Positions 46,432 through 58,331 of a stretch of DNA of 64,000 nucleotides are shown piece after piece. The stretch spans positions 58,218,633 to 58,282,632 of the forward strand of contig OY755240.1 of the NCBI GenBank assembly GCA_963576725.1. The letters run 5' to 3'. Every line of letters starts with the position of its first letter. The first letter of the stretch is position 1. The notes below the pieces were generated by a model. The model was given only the letters and a program-made list of their open reading frames with translations, made no database searches and was not told where the DNA came from. This stretch comes from Azorinus chamasolen. Taxonomy: Eukaryota; Mollusca; Bivalvia; Cardiida; Solecurtidae. The position numbers were made by a program, and so were the translations under genes.

Positions 46432-46640
46432 AATTCTGAAGGGAGGTGATCCCCGAGAGCAAAAATTGCAACACAAAAAGAGAAAATTGCAGACTCGGTT
46501 TTATTGAGTCTGTTCATGAACAGTAATTGAAAGAGCAACACTGCTCACGCCCCCTAGCACCTGCAAGCGGTATTCAATTTTCAGAACAAGAAGTACTGAA
46601 ATTCATGATCTCGAAGGATCAGAAGGTATAACAACACTGA
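46432..46640 (+). repeat. Family H repeat
   Basis: TTCTGAAGGGAGGTGATCCC, GGTTTTATTGAGTC, GAGCAACACTGCTCACGCCC and CTCGAAGGATCAGAA, matching 12716-12912. Confidence 0.7.
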
Positions 46641-46892
46641 GAATGAAGTACGGGGCGACGTTTTACGGCCGCCACACAAGCACTTAACATCTGCTGTTGT
46701 GAATATTATAAATTCTGAAGGGAGTTTGTTTACCTATCATTTTGTTTGATTACTTGTTATTAAATTCAAACATTTTACTTATAGTATTTGTATTGTTTCA
46801 TATATTTAATAATGCAATATAAACAGTGTTTTTATGGGGAACCCTATGATATTTGCTTAATTGAAAAAAAAGAAAGAAAATAGCTAGAGTTA

Positions 46893-47040
46893 ATCCACTC
46901 TAAACCGGAATTCTAGTAAGGAAGACTGTATATTTTAGGCTTATGGCTGCTCAATGCAGGGTGAAAGGCATGCCGAAAGAGTTTTCTGAGTTTTAAGCAC
47001 CTTGCTTTAAGCTGCTACCTGTCACCAAGATCGATTTTAT
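46893..47040. repeat. Family F palindrome, decayed
   Basis: GGCTTATGGCTGCTCAATGC and CTTGCTTTAAGCTGCTACCT form imperfect arms. Confidence 0.6.
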
Positions 47041-48369
47041 ACTAACTTGAACGAGTAATTTATCGTTCGGGTAAGACGAGTGTATGTGTGTTAAAGGAAA
47101 TAATGTATTACAACCAAACTATCATACCCAATCAATCAATCAATTATTGCACCCAACATTATAAAATGCTCAAAACAATCATACTGTATACACATCAGTT
47201 AATACATTTTACTATGGAACTGTCCATGAACAGAACAAATAAAAATGATGACATATAAAGATGATGACATATAGATTTTGCAATTTGTGTACAGTTGGCT
47301 ATTGACAATAATATCCTTTTAAACATTTATTTCTTAAATACTAATGTAAAATGGATTTCGTGCTATATAATATTCATATTAAATTGTATACATTTTCTTT
47401 CGTCTCTACTAGTCTTAGTGTATCGATAAAAATGAGGTGAGGAAAGTCTAACCTTTTTTAGTGAAAGTCTAAAGTTTTCTCCTTAGTGAAGTCCAAATAA
47501 GTTTCTGGTTTTGATGCATTATTGATATTAGAGTACCATGTTTGTTAATAAATTTCAAGAACTCTTGTTTTTATATTGTAAGTTTTAATTCATCCCAATA
47601 TTTGACATGCCGATAGAGTGATGTTAATAACTATCATTATACTGCAAAGTAATAAATTTCGATTTTAATTGGTTAATTAGCCATGTATAAAGAGTCCGAT
47701 AGCCCTCAAAATTCTGATGTATATACGGAGTCATTAGCAACGATAGAAATTCCCCCGTCGAGGGCGTTGCTTCATTGCTACAGCAAATGCCGACCGGCTT
47801 GACTTCGTCGATTCGATCCAAATAGCCGCTCACAAACGAAATAGCAAGAGTTTGGGACGGAATAAAGTTATCCATTGAGAAACAATTTTGTTTTAGTGTA
47901 AAAACAGTGTAAAAGAAGCTGATACATGGCGAATGTTTTATTCTGCTCTGATGCTGCAACCCTCGTCAAAGTGCTTGTGCACGTACCGATTGACCCCAAA
48001 CCTCCGCTTTTATATGTCCATTTTTGAGTATTATAAAAACGTCATTTTGACGTCATCCAAATGACATCGGAATAGTGCCATTCCCTCAATTACGTTTAAC
48101 CGTTCACATGCTGAAAAATAGTGTCTGCTTAATCTCTAATCTGCTGAAAGTTTTTCTAACGTCTTATTCTTTCCTATCCTTTGAGAAACATGCACTTGGA
48201 AGATCCCTTTCTATCCACAAATGTAATAAGCAGGTGTAATGTCGCAGAGTGATACAATCCCTTACCTTACAGTATGAGGCTCCTGAGGGGAACGACGCCT
48301 ACATTAACAACGCTATTTAACTGCTGCAAATGTTAAACTTTGCAGTTTAATAAAATCGTTATACAGACT

Positions 48370-48487
48370 ATTGGCGGGGTATCTGAATTTTTATTCCCTG
48401 TTGGGGAAAATAATGTAGCCCTCACCTAACACATCGGGCAACATGGGTTTCCTCAGCAGGGAATAAATACTCGGATACCCCGCCAAT
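48370..48487. repeat. Inverted repeat
   Basis: ATTGGCGGGGTATCTGAATT with TATTCCCTG pairs with CAGGGAATAAATACTC and GGATACCCCGCCAAT around a loop of about 45 nt. Confidence 0.88.
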
Positions 48488-48598
48488 TATAACTAATAGT
48501 ATCCCCGAAGACATCATGTAACATAGGACAGTTGCAAGCGTCATTAAACAGTACGACTCAAAATTAGTCTATTTCTGGTGTTTTAAAATAGGTGTAAC

Positions 48599-48860
48599 TT
48601 AACCCTTCTCTTGCTGAATTATAAAATATATTTATCCTTCTTTACCTATCCCCTGTTGTATAATTACATATATTTTGCTGTGGAATCACTGCTGTGGAGT
48701 CACTGGTTGTACAACCAACTTGTAAATAGTGCAGACCCTGATAAGACAGCTTCTGCAATAGTGCAGACCCTGATAAGACACCTCCTGCAGGAACTGTCTC
48801 ATCTGGGTATTCACTATTTACAGGTAGGTATATTGACGTAAATAGCAACCGAAGGGTTAA
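48599..48860 (-). repeat. Family B MITE, reversed, internal duplication
   Basis: TTAACCCTTCTCTTGCTG to AACCGAAGGGTTAA. The left hairpin arm is duplicated (GCAGACCCTGATAAGACA twice, 48730 and 48762). Confidence 0.9.
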
Positions 48861-49425
48861 TGCATGACCAAACATATCAGCCTTTTGTATCACGTTTGCC
48901 CTGCATTAAACACCTGTCCTAAAATCTGCTACGTTAGTTGATCTTCAGAGTTACAGATGAACATGTGTACTCAAGTATTAGAATCGTCGTTTCTCCACCG
49001 AACCCTATGATGTGACCACTCCTTAGAATCGTCATCAAAGAGGATATGTTTACAATATGTAACGCCTGGTATAGTGTGGACTTTCGCCATTAAAAGATCG
49101 GCAACGTCTACATATTTATCTAAGTACATGTATTGCATTATTATTGCATTCTCTATTTCCTGCCACTCCCGTTTTGGCGCGTCGCATCCTTTACCGGCAA
49201 ACTTAATTTAAATTATCGCATACCCTTCAACTTATTGATATACACTGTAGCTAAAGGTAGGAGGCGATTTGTTCAAAAGGAAATATCATTTTCTCTACTG
49301 AAACAACTTCGTTTGAGAAGAAAACCACCAAAAACACGTAAACACGTAAACTTACTATGAAGAATGTTCCATAACAATATATGAAAACATGTTGATATAT
49401 GTCAGAAAAAACAAAAACAAAAACT

Positions 49426-49930
<505 letters not shown>

Positions 49931-50322
49931 TATATATCTTTCTATCTACCCATGCAACCATCCGTCCATCCATTCATCCATTCATCAATCCGTTCACCCA
50001 ATAACCAACCCACACTCACAATGACCTACTCACACACGCACACATCAACCCAAACCCCAATCTCACCAATTGTACTCTGCAGTAAGCGGCCACATGTCTT
50101 TAATACATGTATTCCTATTAATACATTAATTCTTCGTTACTAAATGTTCTTAGTATCGCGTTTAATAAACAAATATTTAAGTGTCATGACTGCTGATAGA
50201 TATGACCATTTTGTAAACGATAAACTATAAATCTGTGTCATTGTACTTTACCAAGGAAGAGATTGAAATTATGTGTGTGATCAACCATTTACCTCAACAT
50301 TGATAGTGTCCTCTCATTTCAG

Positions 50323-50427
50323 ACTGTAGCTGGATCAAGTGCTACAATTTTGGGACTGTCATCGAACAAGACCAACACTGTGTATGTCAGTGTCTGGCTG
50401 GATTCTCCGGAATACTATGCGAATACG
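50323..50427 (+). CDS. EGF/ApeC secreted protein, exon 2 (EGF-like)
   Basis: Acceptor TCTCATTTCAG, donor GTAACC at 50428, 105 bp, phase 1 at both ends. Encodes DCSWIKCYNFGTVIEQDQHC, then VCQCLAGFSGILCEY. Six cysteines, and the last part CQCLAGFSGILC fits the EGF signature C-x-C-x2-G-aromatic-x-G-x2-C. EGF-like modules are disulphide-linked extracellular folds used in protein contacts; exons with phase 1 at both ends are typical of shuffled EGF modules. The next intron is short (139 bp), so exons 2 and 3 form a compact pair. The loop between Cys2 and Cys3 is longer than usual. Ligand unknown. Confidence 0.8.
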
Positions 50428-50566
50428 GTAACCGATTAATAAACTCGAATGCCAATATATTTAAAAATGTCTCATCAGGCGAAATTGAAACAATATATAC
50501 AAACAGTATGGCAATACAAAAAACAAACCAATATAGTTCTTATATATTTACGTACATTTGTTTCAG

Positions 50567-50890
50567 GAATGATGCCAAGTAGTTGGCCCGATGGACCTTA
50601 CGCTTTGCTCATGCCGTTAACTGGATGTCCCGAGGACAAACTCTACGGCTGGAGTCCAGGTCATATCAATATCACCACTCTGCAACCGATGGAAATATGG
50701 ACTAAGCATAATAAAGCAATGGCTTTAGTTCCATTATCGGAAACACCTTCGAAACTGGCCGGACCGTTGGGAAGCTACACAATACAGTTTAACTTTTGTT
50801 TTAAACATGCAGGATGGCCATTACAACAGGAAACTAGTTGGCCAACACCAGGAATCAGCGTTTTCGGAGTTCATGATGGATGTCCAGAAG
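50567..50890 (+). CDS. EGF/ApeC secreted protein, exon 3 (ApeC-like domain)
   Basis: Acceptor TTTGTTTCAG, donor GTAAAA at 50891, 324 bp, phase 1 at both ends. The product opens SSWPDGPYALLMPLTGCPED and later has FNFCFKHAGWPLQQ, TSWPTPGISVFG and DGCPEG. The pattern W-P-x-G-x-Y-x-L-x-M-P-x-x-G-C-P, then F-x-C-x-K, then W-P with a second C-P-x-G, resembles the apextrin C-terminal (ApeC) domain, recognised from memory of the family and not by a search. ApeC proteins of invertebrates are secreted; some amphioxus members bind bacterial cell-wall sugars and act in immunity. Here it follows a signal peptide and an EGF-like module, so the protein is probably extracellular; a role in microbe binding is only inference. 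The domain is incomplete at this exon end and continues in exon 4. No stops or frameshifts, unlike the neighbouring D8C/vWA gene. Confidence 0.7.
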
Positions 50891-52596
50891 GTAAAACAAG
50901 CAACATTTTAAATGACAACACACGCTTTTTGTTTTGTTGGTAGCAAGCTTTGATAATTCTAGACTGTGTACAGTCCGAAGTTTGGTCTTGGAAAATCTGT
51001 TAAGGCATATGAATATCGTTTGATCACTGGTATCCTGTTCGGCATGTTGACAAATCTTATTCTTATTTATCATAATTCAATTTACAGATGTCTTCCACGT
51101 AGTATTTGATATTTTGATGATGCAATGAAACACAAATCAAATTTATAAATGTCATGTGCATTCTTTATAAGAAAAGAAAAATCAAACTTCACATGTACCT
51201 TCTTTCGATGTAATTATATTTTTAAATTTCTATGTCAACCAGCCGAAATTCCTTGAAAAATCAGCGAAGCGTAACATACACAAACTTAGCCTGCAACTCA
51301 TAATAAAAAAGAAATATCTTTTAAAAATATATTCAGCGTCATTCAAATATTGACATAATAATATCTGCCATATTAAAGTCAATGTTTGGAGATTTTATAG
51401 TACAGGGAACTAGATCTATGAAGGGTTGCTTTTTATTATATTAGCAGACAGTCGTGCAATAGAAATGACTTAAAGAAAAGAAAGATCTACTATTTCATTC
51501 AATATACTTTATGGTTGTATCTTTTTATTAGTAAATTCGGAGATGTTGGTTAAATATACTGCAATGAGTTGGAGCCTTAGTCTGTCTGCATATTTTGTTT
51601 TAAGCCGATTATAATGTTCTGAAAAAGAATAAGCGGACAGTCGAAGAAACACTTATTGAATATTTTCAAGTAACTTGAAATGCAAATCAACCACAACAGC
51701 TCTGCACAGATGTCTTTAGATGACCGCCGAAAAATGTCTGAAGCACGTTCGGAGTATTATTCGCGTAAGAATTCATATTATGAAGCCCGTATATTTATAT
51801 TGATATGAAGATAACAAATTGGACGCACTTTAAAGAATGCAGAAATCGATTTTTGTTTGTGCAGAGTCGGTAATTACTTAAAGAACGGCATTTATCTAGC
51901 CGAGATCAACACATTAATCGACTTGTGTTCATGATTATTAACCAAATCTATTTCTTAAACAATATACAGTTAGCAACCTCAACCTACTTCAATGATCCAA
52001 AGTCCAAGTGATAGAGTCGTAGCACACTCACCCTCAGTAGTTTATTTATATCACAGAGAGCCAACAACCCCGAGCCTATGTGTTGTTCTCGGGAATAGTA
52101 ATTAATACTATTGATGCCACTTCTTTAATATATTAAACAACATTTCTTCTTTATTTCCTGTGGTTATCGCCAGTAGATTATTGTGGTTTCCTCAAACTAC
52201 CGGTTTGTCAAAATGGATTTAATGATCAAATGTGGTATTTAAATTGACAGCAAATTGATAATATTATTTTAAGTTTGATAGTGGTTTTGTCAAACTGTTA
52301 ATAATGTTAACCAATTATAACTCTGAGGTGATAAGAAAGATAATTGGTTTTGAACTGGTATAAATTGTAGCACCAGTTTGTTGGTATTGTAAAAATTATC
52401 ATTTATTTATTAATAATACATTCATGTATTGTAATTATAACATTATTTATTTGTAATAATTTATCATACGTATATTTAATCGTTTTTGACACTATTATTA
52501 AAGAGATTTTATTTATACCTTTTTCCTTCTTAAATGATGAAGCAAAGACCAACGATAATATGTAATAGGCCATTCGATGAAGATGATGAAGATATT

Positions 52597-52640
52597 ATTA
52601 TTGTTGTTGTTATTTGAAATGATGATGATGATGATGATGC
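52597..52640. repeat. Trinucleotide run
   Basis: ATTATTATTGTTGTTGTT, then seven GAT units. Confidence 0.9.
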
Positions 52641-52842
52641 CTAAAATCTGAGCTGTTGGAAAGGCTATTTACCCCTTTAAACTCTAGTAAGCTTATATAC
52701 GCGACTTAAAATAATTATGTATACCTATATAGAGTGCACTATTGAGTACACTGGTCCTATATGCTATGTAGACTAAGATCTTTTTTGTCTGGTGACACCG
52801 GCCACATCGCATGCCTTTCGTATACGATCATTTAGCCTTCTT

Positions 52843-53078
52843 CAAACCCTTTACTCCATGAATACGTTTTTCTACACCTTTGCAAACAGATTATACCTAG
52901 AACATAGCCGTCTGATCAGGGTCTGCTCTGTTTGCTCACGAAATTATACAGATCTGATTGTACAGTTTCTGTCATTACCAAAAATTACTGTGACCATGTG
53001 TTATTATAACAAATTAATCCAGTTAATATTCATAGGGTCTTTATGTCTTACATGAATATTCATGACGGAAAGGGTTAA
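52843..53078 (-). repeat. Family E MITE, reversed
   Basis: AAACCCTTTACTCCATG to CATGACGGAAAGGGTTAA. The core keeps the right arm AGCCGTCTGATCAGGGTC; the left arm is shortened. Confidence 0.85.
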
Positions 53079-53819
53079 GTGATCGCAATAGAGGAGGGGA
53101 ACAATGCCGTAAATTCATACTGTACCCAGTTTGACGAAACCGCTTTTCGTTTATTATGCTATATCAGTTTGACGAACCGGTAGTTTATCGAAACTGTCTG
53201 ACTGCCAACTCATTGGAGAATTGTGAAACAACTGCTTAAATATGCCAACCTATTTCGGAGTCTAGCACGTCTATATTTATATGGGGTATTTGCCTGTACA
53301 TGTAGCATCTATTTTAAGAACAGAAATTTCGACAGCATTCGAATATAAGAGTAAATATGACTTTCTGTTTTATATGGCATTTTGACTGAACTCTAAGAAG
53401 TTTATAGAAAAGGGTCTGTATAACAGAACGCCTTACATTTGGTGTGGTTAGGTCAATATGGATCGATTGCATGGAATTCAGCTTGTGGAGTACAAATGTA
53501 CTAGTCATAATAAGAATGGTATCTTGAAATAACTACAAGGTCTTAAGAATGAACCCAGGAATTTCACCACATTAGCTGACTGTGTCATGATTTTGTACAT
53601 CAAGTTTGGCCACGTGTAGAGTCATTGTAAAAGGCTGTATGCCAGTCTAGGTATTAACTAATGAAAGCACAGATTACTACAACATACTAATGGGTCATAT
53701 GCAAATTACAACGTAACATAGTTCCTGATTGGTGGAAAACTAGAACAGGGAATGAAAATAGCCAGCCAGCCGCTGAAAAACTATGTATTAAATATCACAT
53801 ATATATCTGAAAGGGTATA

Positions 53820-54080
53820 GAAAAAGTCATGAAAAGTGAATCGTTACTAAAATTGTCTAAGTCTTACTGATTTAAATTCCGTAATATATCAATGTTACTC
53901 ATAAACTCAAACTTCATCTGTAACCCTTTATAAAAAACAGATACATACTAAATATCTGTAGGGTGTAGAAAATTTCCGCTGGCGAACTGAAGTGTGACTG
54001 ACTGGTTGACGGAGGAATCGACGGACGGACGAACGGTGTGCAAACCTTTAACTCCCTTCGGCGTTGCCGTTAGGGAACTA
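53820..54080 (+). repeat. SINE-like repeat with GACG tail
   Basis: GAATCGACGGACGGACGAAC, then GCAAACCTTTAACTCCC and GCCGTTAGGGAACTA. Tail layout as at 38606 and 43590. Confidence 0.55.
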
Positions 54081-54135
54081 ATTATAAGATAAGCACTTAT
54101 GCCGATTGAGGAACATTTATATATACAATGCTATT

Positions 54136-54372
54136 GTAACCCGTTACTCCATAAGTACGTCTTTCCACACCTTTGCAAAGTAAAACCGGACTAGACGGCT
54201 CCTACAAGATACGTCTGATAAAGGTCTGCTCTGTTGGGCCATGATACACTATACATCCTGCAGCTTGTGCCATGACCAAAACTCCCTGCATCTATGTGCC
54301 ATTATTACTTAATCCAGTTAAAATCATGATGGCATTATTTCTGACATGACTATTCATGTAGTAAGGGGTTAA
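54136..54372 (-). repeat. Family E MITE, reversed
   Basis: GTAACCCGTTACTCCATAAG to ATGTAGTAAGGGGTTAA. Core CGGACTAGACGGCTCC with GATACGTCTGATAAAGGTC. Confidence 0.8.
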
Positions 54373-54484
54373 AGTGTTTGGAGGAAAGAACACGCAGTGT
54401 ACACTAGTTATACAGACAATTAGTTTAGTTCAGTTTCATGAATTGTGCAACATACCTCAAGACAATACGTTTCATAATAGAGTA

Positions 54485-55022
54485 AAACCTTTTTAAACCG
54501 GGCGTTGAAGTTAGTATAAATATCGGTCTTGGAGACAGGTGGCAGCTTATTGCAGGGAGAAAGTCATGCAGAAATCTCATTAGGGAGCCCGTACTTCATT
54601 CTCAGTGTTGTTATATTTTCTTTTTCTTCGGCATCATTAGTGTTGGTGTTATTAGTTTTGAAAATTGAATGCTGCTTAAGCTGGTGTTAGGGGATATGAA
54701 TAGTGTTGCACTTTTAATTACTACTCATGAACATACTCAATAAACCTGCTCTGCAATTTTCGCTTTTTGCATTGCTACGTATTCTTTCGAAGGATCTCCA
54801 ACTTTCAAAATGTGTGTACTTTACAACAGCAGGTGGTAAGTGCCTGTGTGGAGGCCGTAAAGAGTCGCACAGTGTTTCATTTTCAGTGTTGTTATATGTT
54901 AAAGGCAGGTGGCTGCTTAAAGCAAAGTGAAAGTAAATCAGAACGCTCCATAAGGAGCCACCTTCCCTAAATACCAACTAATTAACTCACTTTAGTGGTC
55001 GTTACAGAGAGGTTTTACTGTA
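54485..55022. repeat. Two family F pieces around a family H repeat
   Basis: Left F piece with AGTAAAACC and ACAGGTGGCAGCTTATTGCA; reversed family H between about 54600 and 54890, bordered by two copies of TCAGTGTTGTTATAT; right F piece with GGCAGGTGGCTGCTTAAAGC and a pogo-like end GAGAGGTTTTACTG. Confidence 0.65.
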
Positions 55023-55219
55023 CTCATAAACAGACTCAATAAAACATAATTCCGGTTAAGTAAGGTTTTACTATATTGGAAATCAGATCTATAGGGCTAA
55101 ATGGTCACTGCTCTGATACCATGTGTAATGACTGAAATATGACAAAATTACGTATCTCCCATTAACTGTTAGAAGGTTTACTCATAGATTAAGAATATAA
55201 ATAGGGAATACTATACGTA

Positions 55220-55348
55220 GTGACGATATGAAGGATTGTACCACATGAATTGCTGTTTGGCCGTGGTATTCTCACTGGCCCAGGAGCGGCGAGTGATAAT
55301 ACCACGGAAAAACAACCACGACTGTGATACAACCCTTCATATTGTCAC
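55220..55348. repeat. Inverted repeat
   Basis: GTGACGATATGAAGGATTGT and CCGTGGTATTCTCACT pair with AGTGATAATACCACGG and CCCTTCATATTGTCAC. Foldback element of unknown type. Confidence 0.88.
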
Positions 55349-57153
55349 GTTGTGTAATATTCCGTTTATTATATACCTGTTTGAATAAAAGAACACATAA
55401 GAACATCAATAGTCTTATATTCTAACTCATTTTATTCAGAGACATTTCGTTACTAAACATAGACGCATTTCCGGTGCGTCACGGAAATTGACGGCTATTG
55501 CTATACATAAAAACTGTCTGGGTGGCATATTCATATATTGTAGCATTGTTTAATAATATTGTAGATCGTAGTTTTATTACTTTCGTTTGGATGTTATTGT
55601 ATTGAAACGAGGATTGCATAAATTCATAAATTATATACACGCTAATTATATCTGTACGCTAATCGATATACTCAGGGAGCCAATAGTGCCTACCGTGCAC
55701 CCCCCCCCCCTCCCCTAAGACTTTTTTTCATGGGTACCAAAATGTTCAGAAAAGTGTCTTGAATCAGAATCACGAATGTACTCAAACTTAAATTCTTTTA
55801 GGCTATGTGTATTATAACCGTTCCCATGGCAACCCCCCAGTTTTCGTAATGATGACCCATACCTTCAAATTCGACCATAGCACAGCCAGTTTTTGTCCTA
55901 AAACTATAAAACTGGTACCAAATAGAAGATAAGACATTGTGCTTTTATTTCTAACTTGTTTTTTTGAATTACCTTCTTTGCATACTCATGAATATTAATG
56001 AGAACATTAAAAATAGTAAAAACAATATAAAAATAACGTAAATAATGTAAACTATTCACTTTTTATCCTACAAATATCAGAAAACAATTTCAAATGCAGT
56101 TTAACCTGATGACAAAATCCTCAGAAAACAAAATATCAAATTTGAGGACCAAAACTTTTTAACTGTTTCCTTAGTAACCATTCATTTCACTCTGTTCAAA
56201 CAGTTTTTGTTAGTCGACACCTACCTGCAAAAATCTTCCATATCACAGGAAGTATTTGTGCTAACTGCATAAAACTGGTACCAAATTAAAGCGAAGACAG
56301 TGTGCTTTGGTTTAAAAGCTATAATTAGGAATTACCTTATTTGTATGGACATGAATATTAATGAGAATAATTAAAAAAATAGCAAAAAAAATACAGAAAT
56401 AACGTAAACCTCTCAATTTTTATGCTACCAATATCAGAAAACAACTTCAAATGTAGTTTAAAATGATGACAATATACTCAGAAAGCTAATCATCTTAATT
56501 GATACACAAACAATGAATTGTAAGTAATATTATAACGGTTTCCATGGTAACTGATCCTTTCACAAATTTTGGAAATTTGACATCCAATTGTAATACTCCG
56601 CTAGATCTCGGTTATTTTTGATGAATCATGAAATCATTTGTTACAAACATAGATATGAGGCATTGCTTTAATAGTAAATATTACTTTTCAGATATAAACT
56701 AATTTGCAAATGTATGAATATTTATGAGAACAGTAATAGATGTTGAAATTTTCGACAGACACCAGTCTTTCTCTTATAAAGCTAACAAATATGGAAAATG
56801 GTTAGCTAAAGTTTACTATGATCACTGAATATCACCAAGATTATTAGATAAATAAATTTGGGACACATTATATAGCACTGATAGTGATATATCTGTTTCC
56901 TAGGCAACCATTCTAACCTCATTGTTCATATTACAGAGTGTTTACATACCTGCAACATACAAAGATATTGCTGCCTTCTTGGGCGATAATTATAAATGAT
57001 ATAAACATATACCCGGTAGTTGATGTATGAATCTTAATGTAAATAGGTTCACTTTATGCAAATTATATTATTTGCATCCTTATGAATATTAATTAGTGAT
57101 AAGAAAACAAAGAGAAACAATATTGAAAATAACATGTTTCGCAGTATACATGG

Positions 57154-57208
57154 TGGTGGTTGCGTCTTGCATGTGGCTTTGCCTGCTTGACTTTACTACT
57201 TTTCCATT
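57154..57208 (+). mobile_element. 55-bp Naiad 3'-terminal fragment
   Basis: TGGTGGTTGCGTCTTGCATG to ACTACTTTTCCATT, identical to the last 55 bp of Naiad copy 1. It lies in the left arm of the large element; the right arm lacks it, giving the empty site. Confidence 0.9.
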
Positions 57209-57404
57209 ACACCATTCTCCAAATATAGCTTGCAATGATAAATGTACCTTTTGATGATAAACAAATGAATTTTAATTCTAAAAGATGTTAAAGGGCATGT
57301 ATACATCTAGTAAAGGGTTAATCCCACTCTCTGCTTTAAAACACCTTTACAGAAAGCTTCTTTGAGTATGCCGACTCAACAAAAATAGATAAATGATATC
57401 TCAC

Positions 57405-57480
57405 TTAACCCTTTACCAGCTGAATATTCATGTTAGAAATAATGACATCATGGGTATTTATCAGCTAATTTATAAATTGA
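57405..57480 (+). repeat. Family E MITE fragment
   Basis: TTAACCCTTTACCAGCTGAA, ATTCATGTTAGAAATAATGA, then it ends before the hairpin. Confidence 0.7.
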
Positions 57481-57507
57481 AGGTCTGACTCTCAGGGCAT
57501 ACCTTAA

Positions 57508-58331
57508 TTAGAGGCTAAAATGGAACAGTTTATATTGGATCTTCTCAGGTAATACTCTGATAAGAGCTAGGTCAAGATGATAACATTGCTGTTGAATGTC
57601 TGTGGAGCATACCCTTATTACAGGCCATAATGTAATCATATCTGTTGATTGACTGTCAGAGTTACATGTTGACAACCATTCTTCTCTAAAACAAGGGGCA
57701 TGTCTCCCCAAAGTATCAACTGGTAAATAACCCTTCAGATGTGCTGTATTAAGCAGGCCCTACAAGGAGGTAATGTTCCAATATCAGCATTGCGAAGTGC
57801 ATCTGTTGGCTTATCTTCAAACTTCTCCTTAATCTTAAACAATATCAATTCATTCACAGTTTGAAATCTTAGGTTGCCATACATTGCACACGTAAATTCA
57901 TCCAAGTCTTGCACAAGATCTCCATACTCATCCAAAGAGTTGCCCAAACCTGCTAATGGTTTTATAAACATTGGTTTCTTTTCAATGGTTTTAGTGGGTG
58001 TCAAATGTTCTCAGCCATTGAATGCACTTGTAGAATCACAGCCACAGTACAAATGGAGACCCAGAAGTGCTGATCGGTAATCTTCTGTGTATGCTTCGGC
58101 AACTTCTCACATGTTTATTATTTTTTGATGATTGCCTGAGCCAGTATCAAACAAGACAGTAACACCTTCAAACCAGTTACGGTAATACAGAAGAATGAAG
58201 AATATATCACTATGTGGAGTTCGAAGATGAACAGTTTTGTAGCCTTGTTCATTTGCATGCTTGGTGTAAATAATGATCCTTGCTTCAGTTTCTTCCTGTG
58301 TTGAATTCAGGGCATCAAGACTGTTTCTCAC
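57508..58331 (-). pseudogene. Probable transposase of the inverted-arm element, broken
   Basis: Minus strand, in two frames. First part: STQEETEARIIIYTKHANEQ, GYKTVHLRTPHSDIFFILLY and VLFDTGSGNHQKI (58331-58107). Second part: LDEFTCAMYGN and LPPCRACLIQHI (58004-57735). A third open frame, 57711-57508, may be the C-terminus. The same arrangement (EEADTR-like, then V-I-x-S-P-x-T-D-V, then LFDTGTGN, and downstream F-x-C-x-x-Y-G and LPP) is common in repetitive open frames of cnidarians and molluscs. The acidic pairs resemble an XPG-type nuclease core, as reported for Academ transposases; that link is inference. At least one frameshift between 58004 and 58107. Confidence 0.5.

Noticed and set aside
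47624..47959. 111-codon minus frame in intron 1
   Set aside because: No recognisable domain or splice support.
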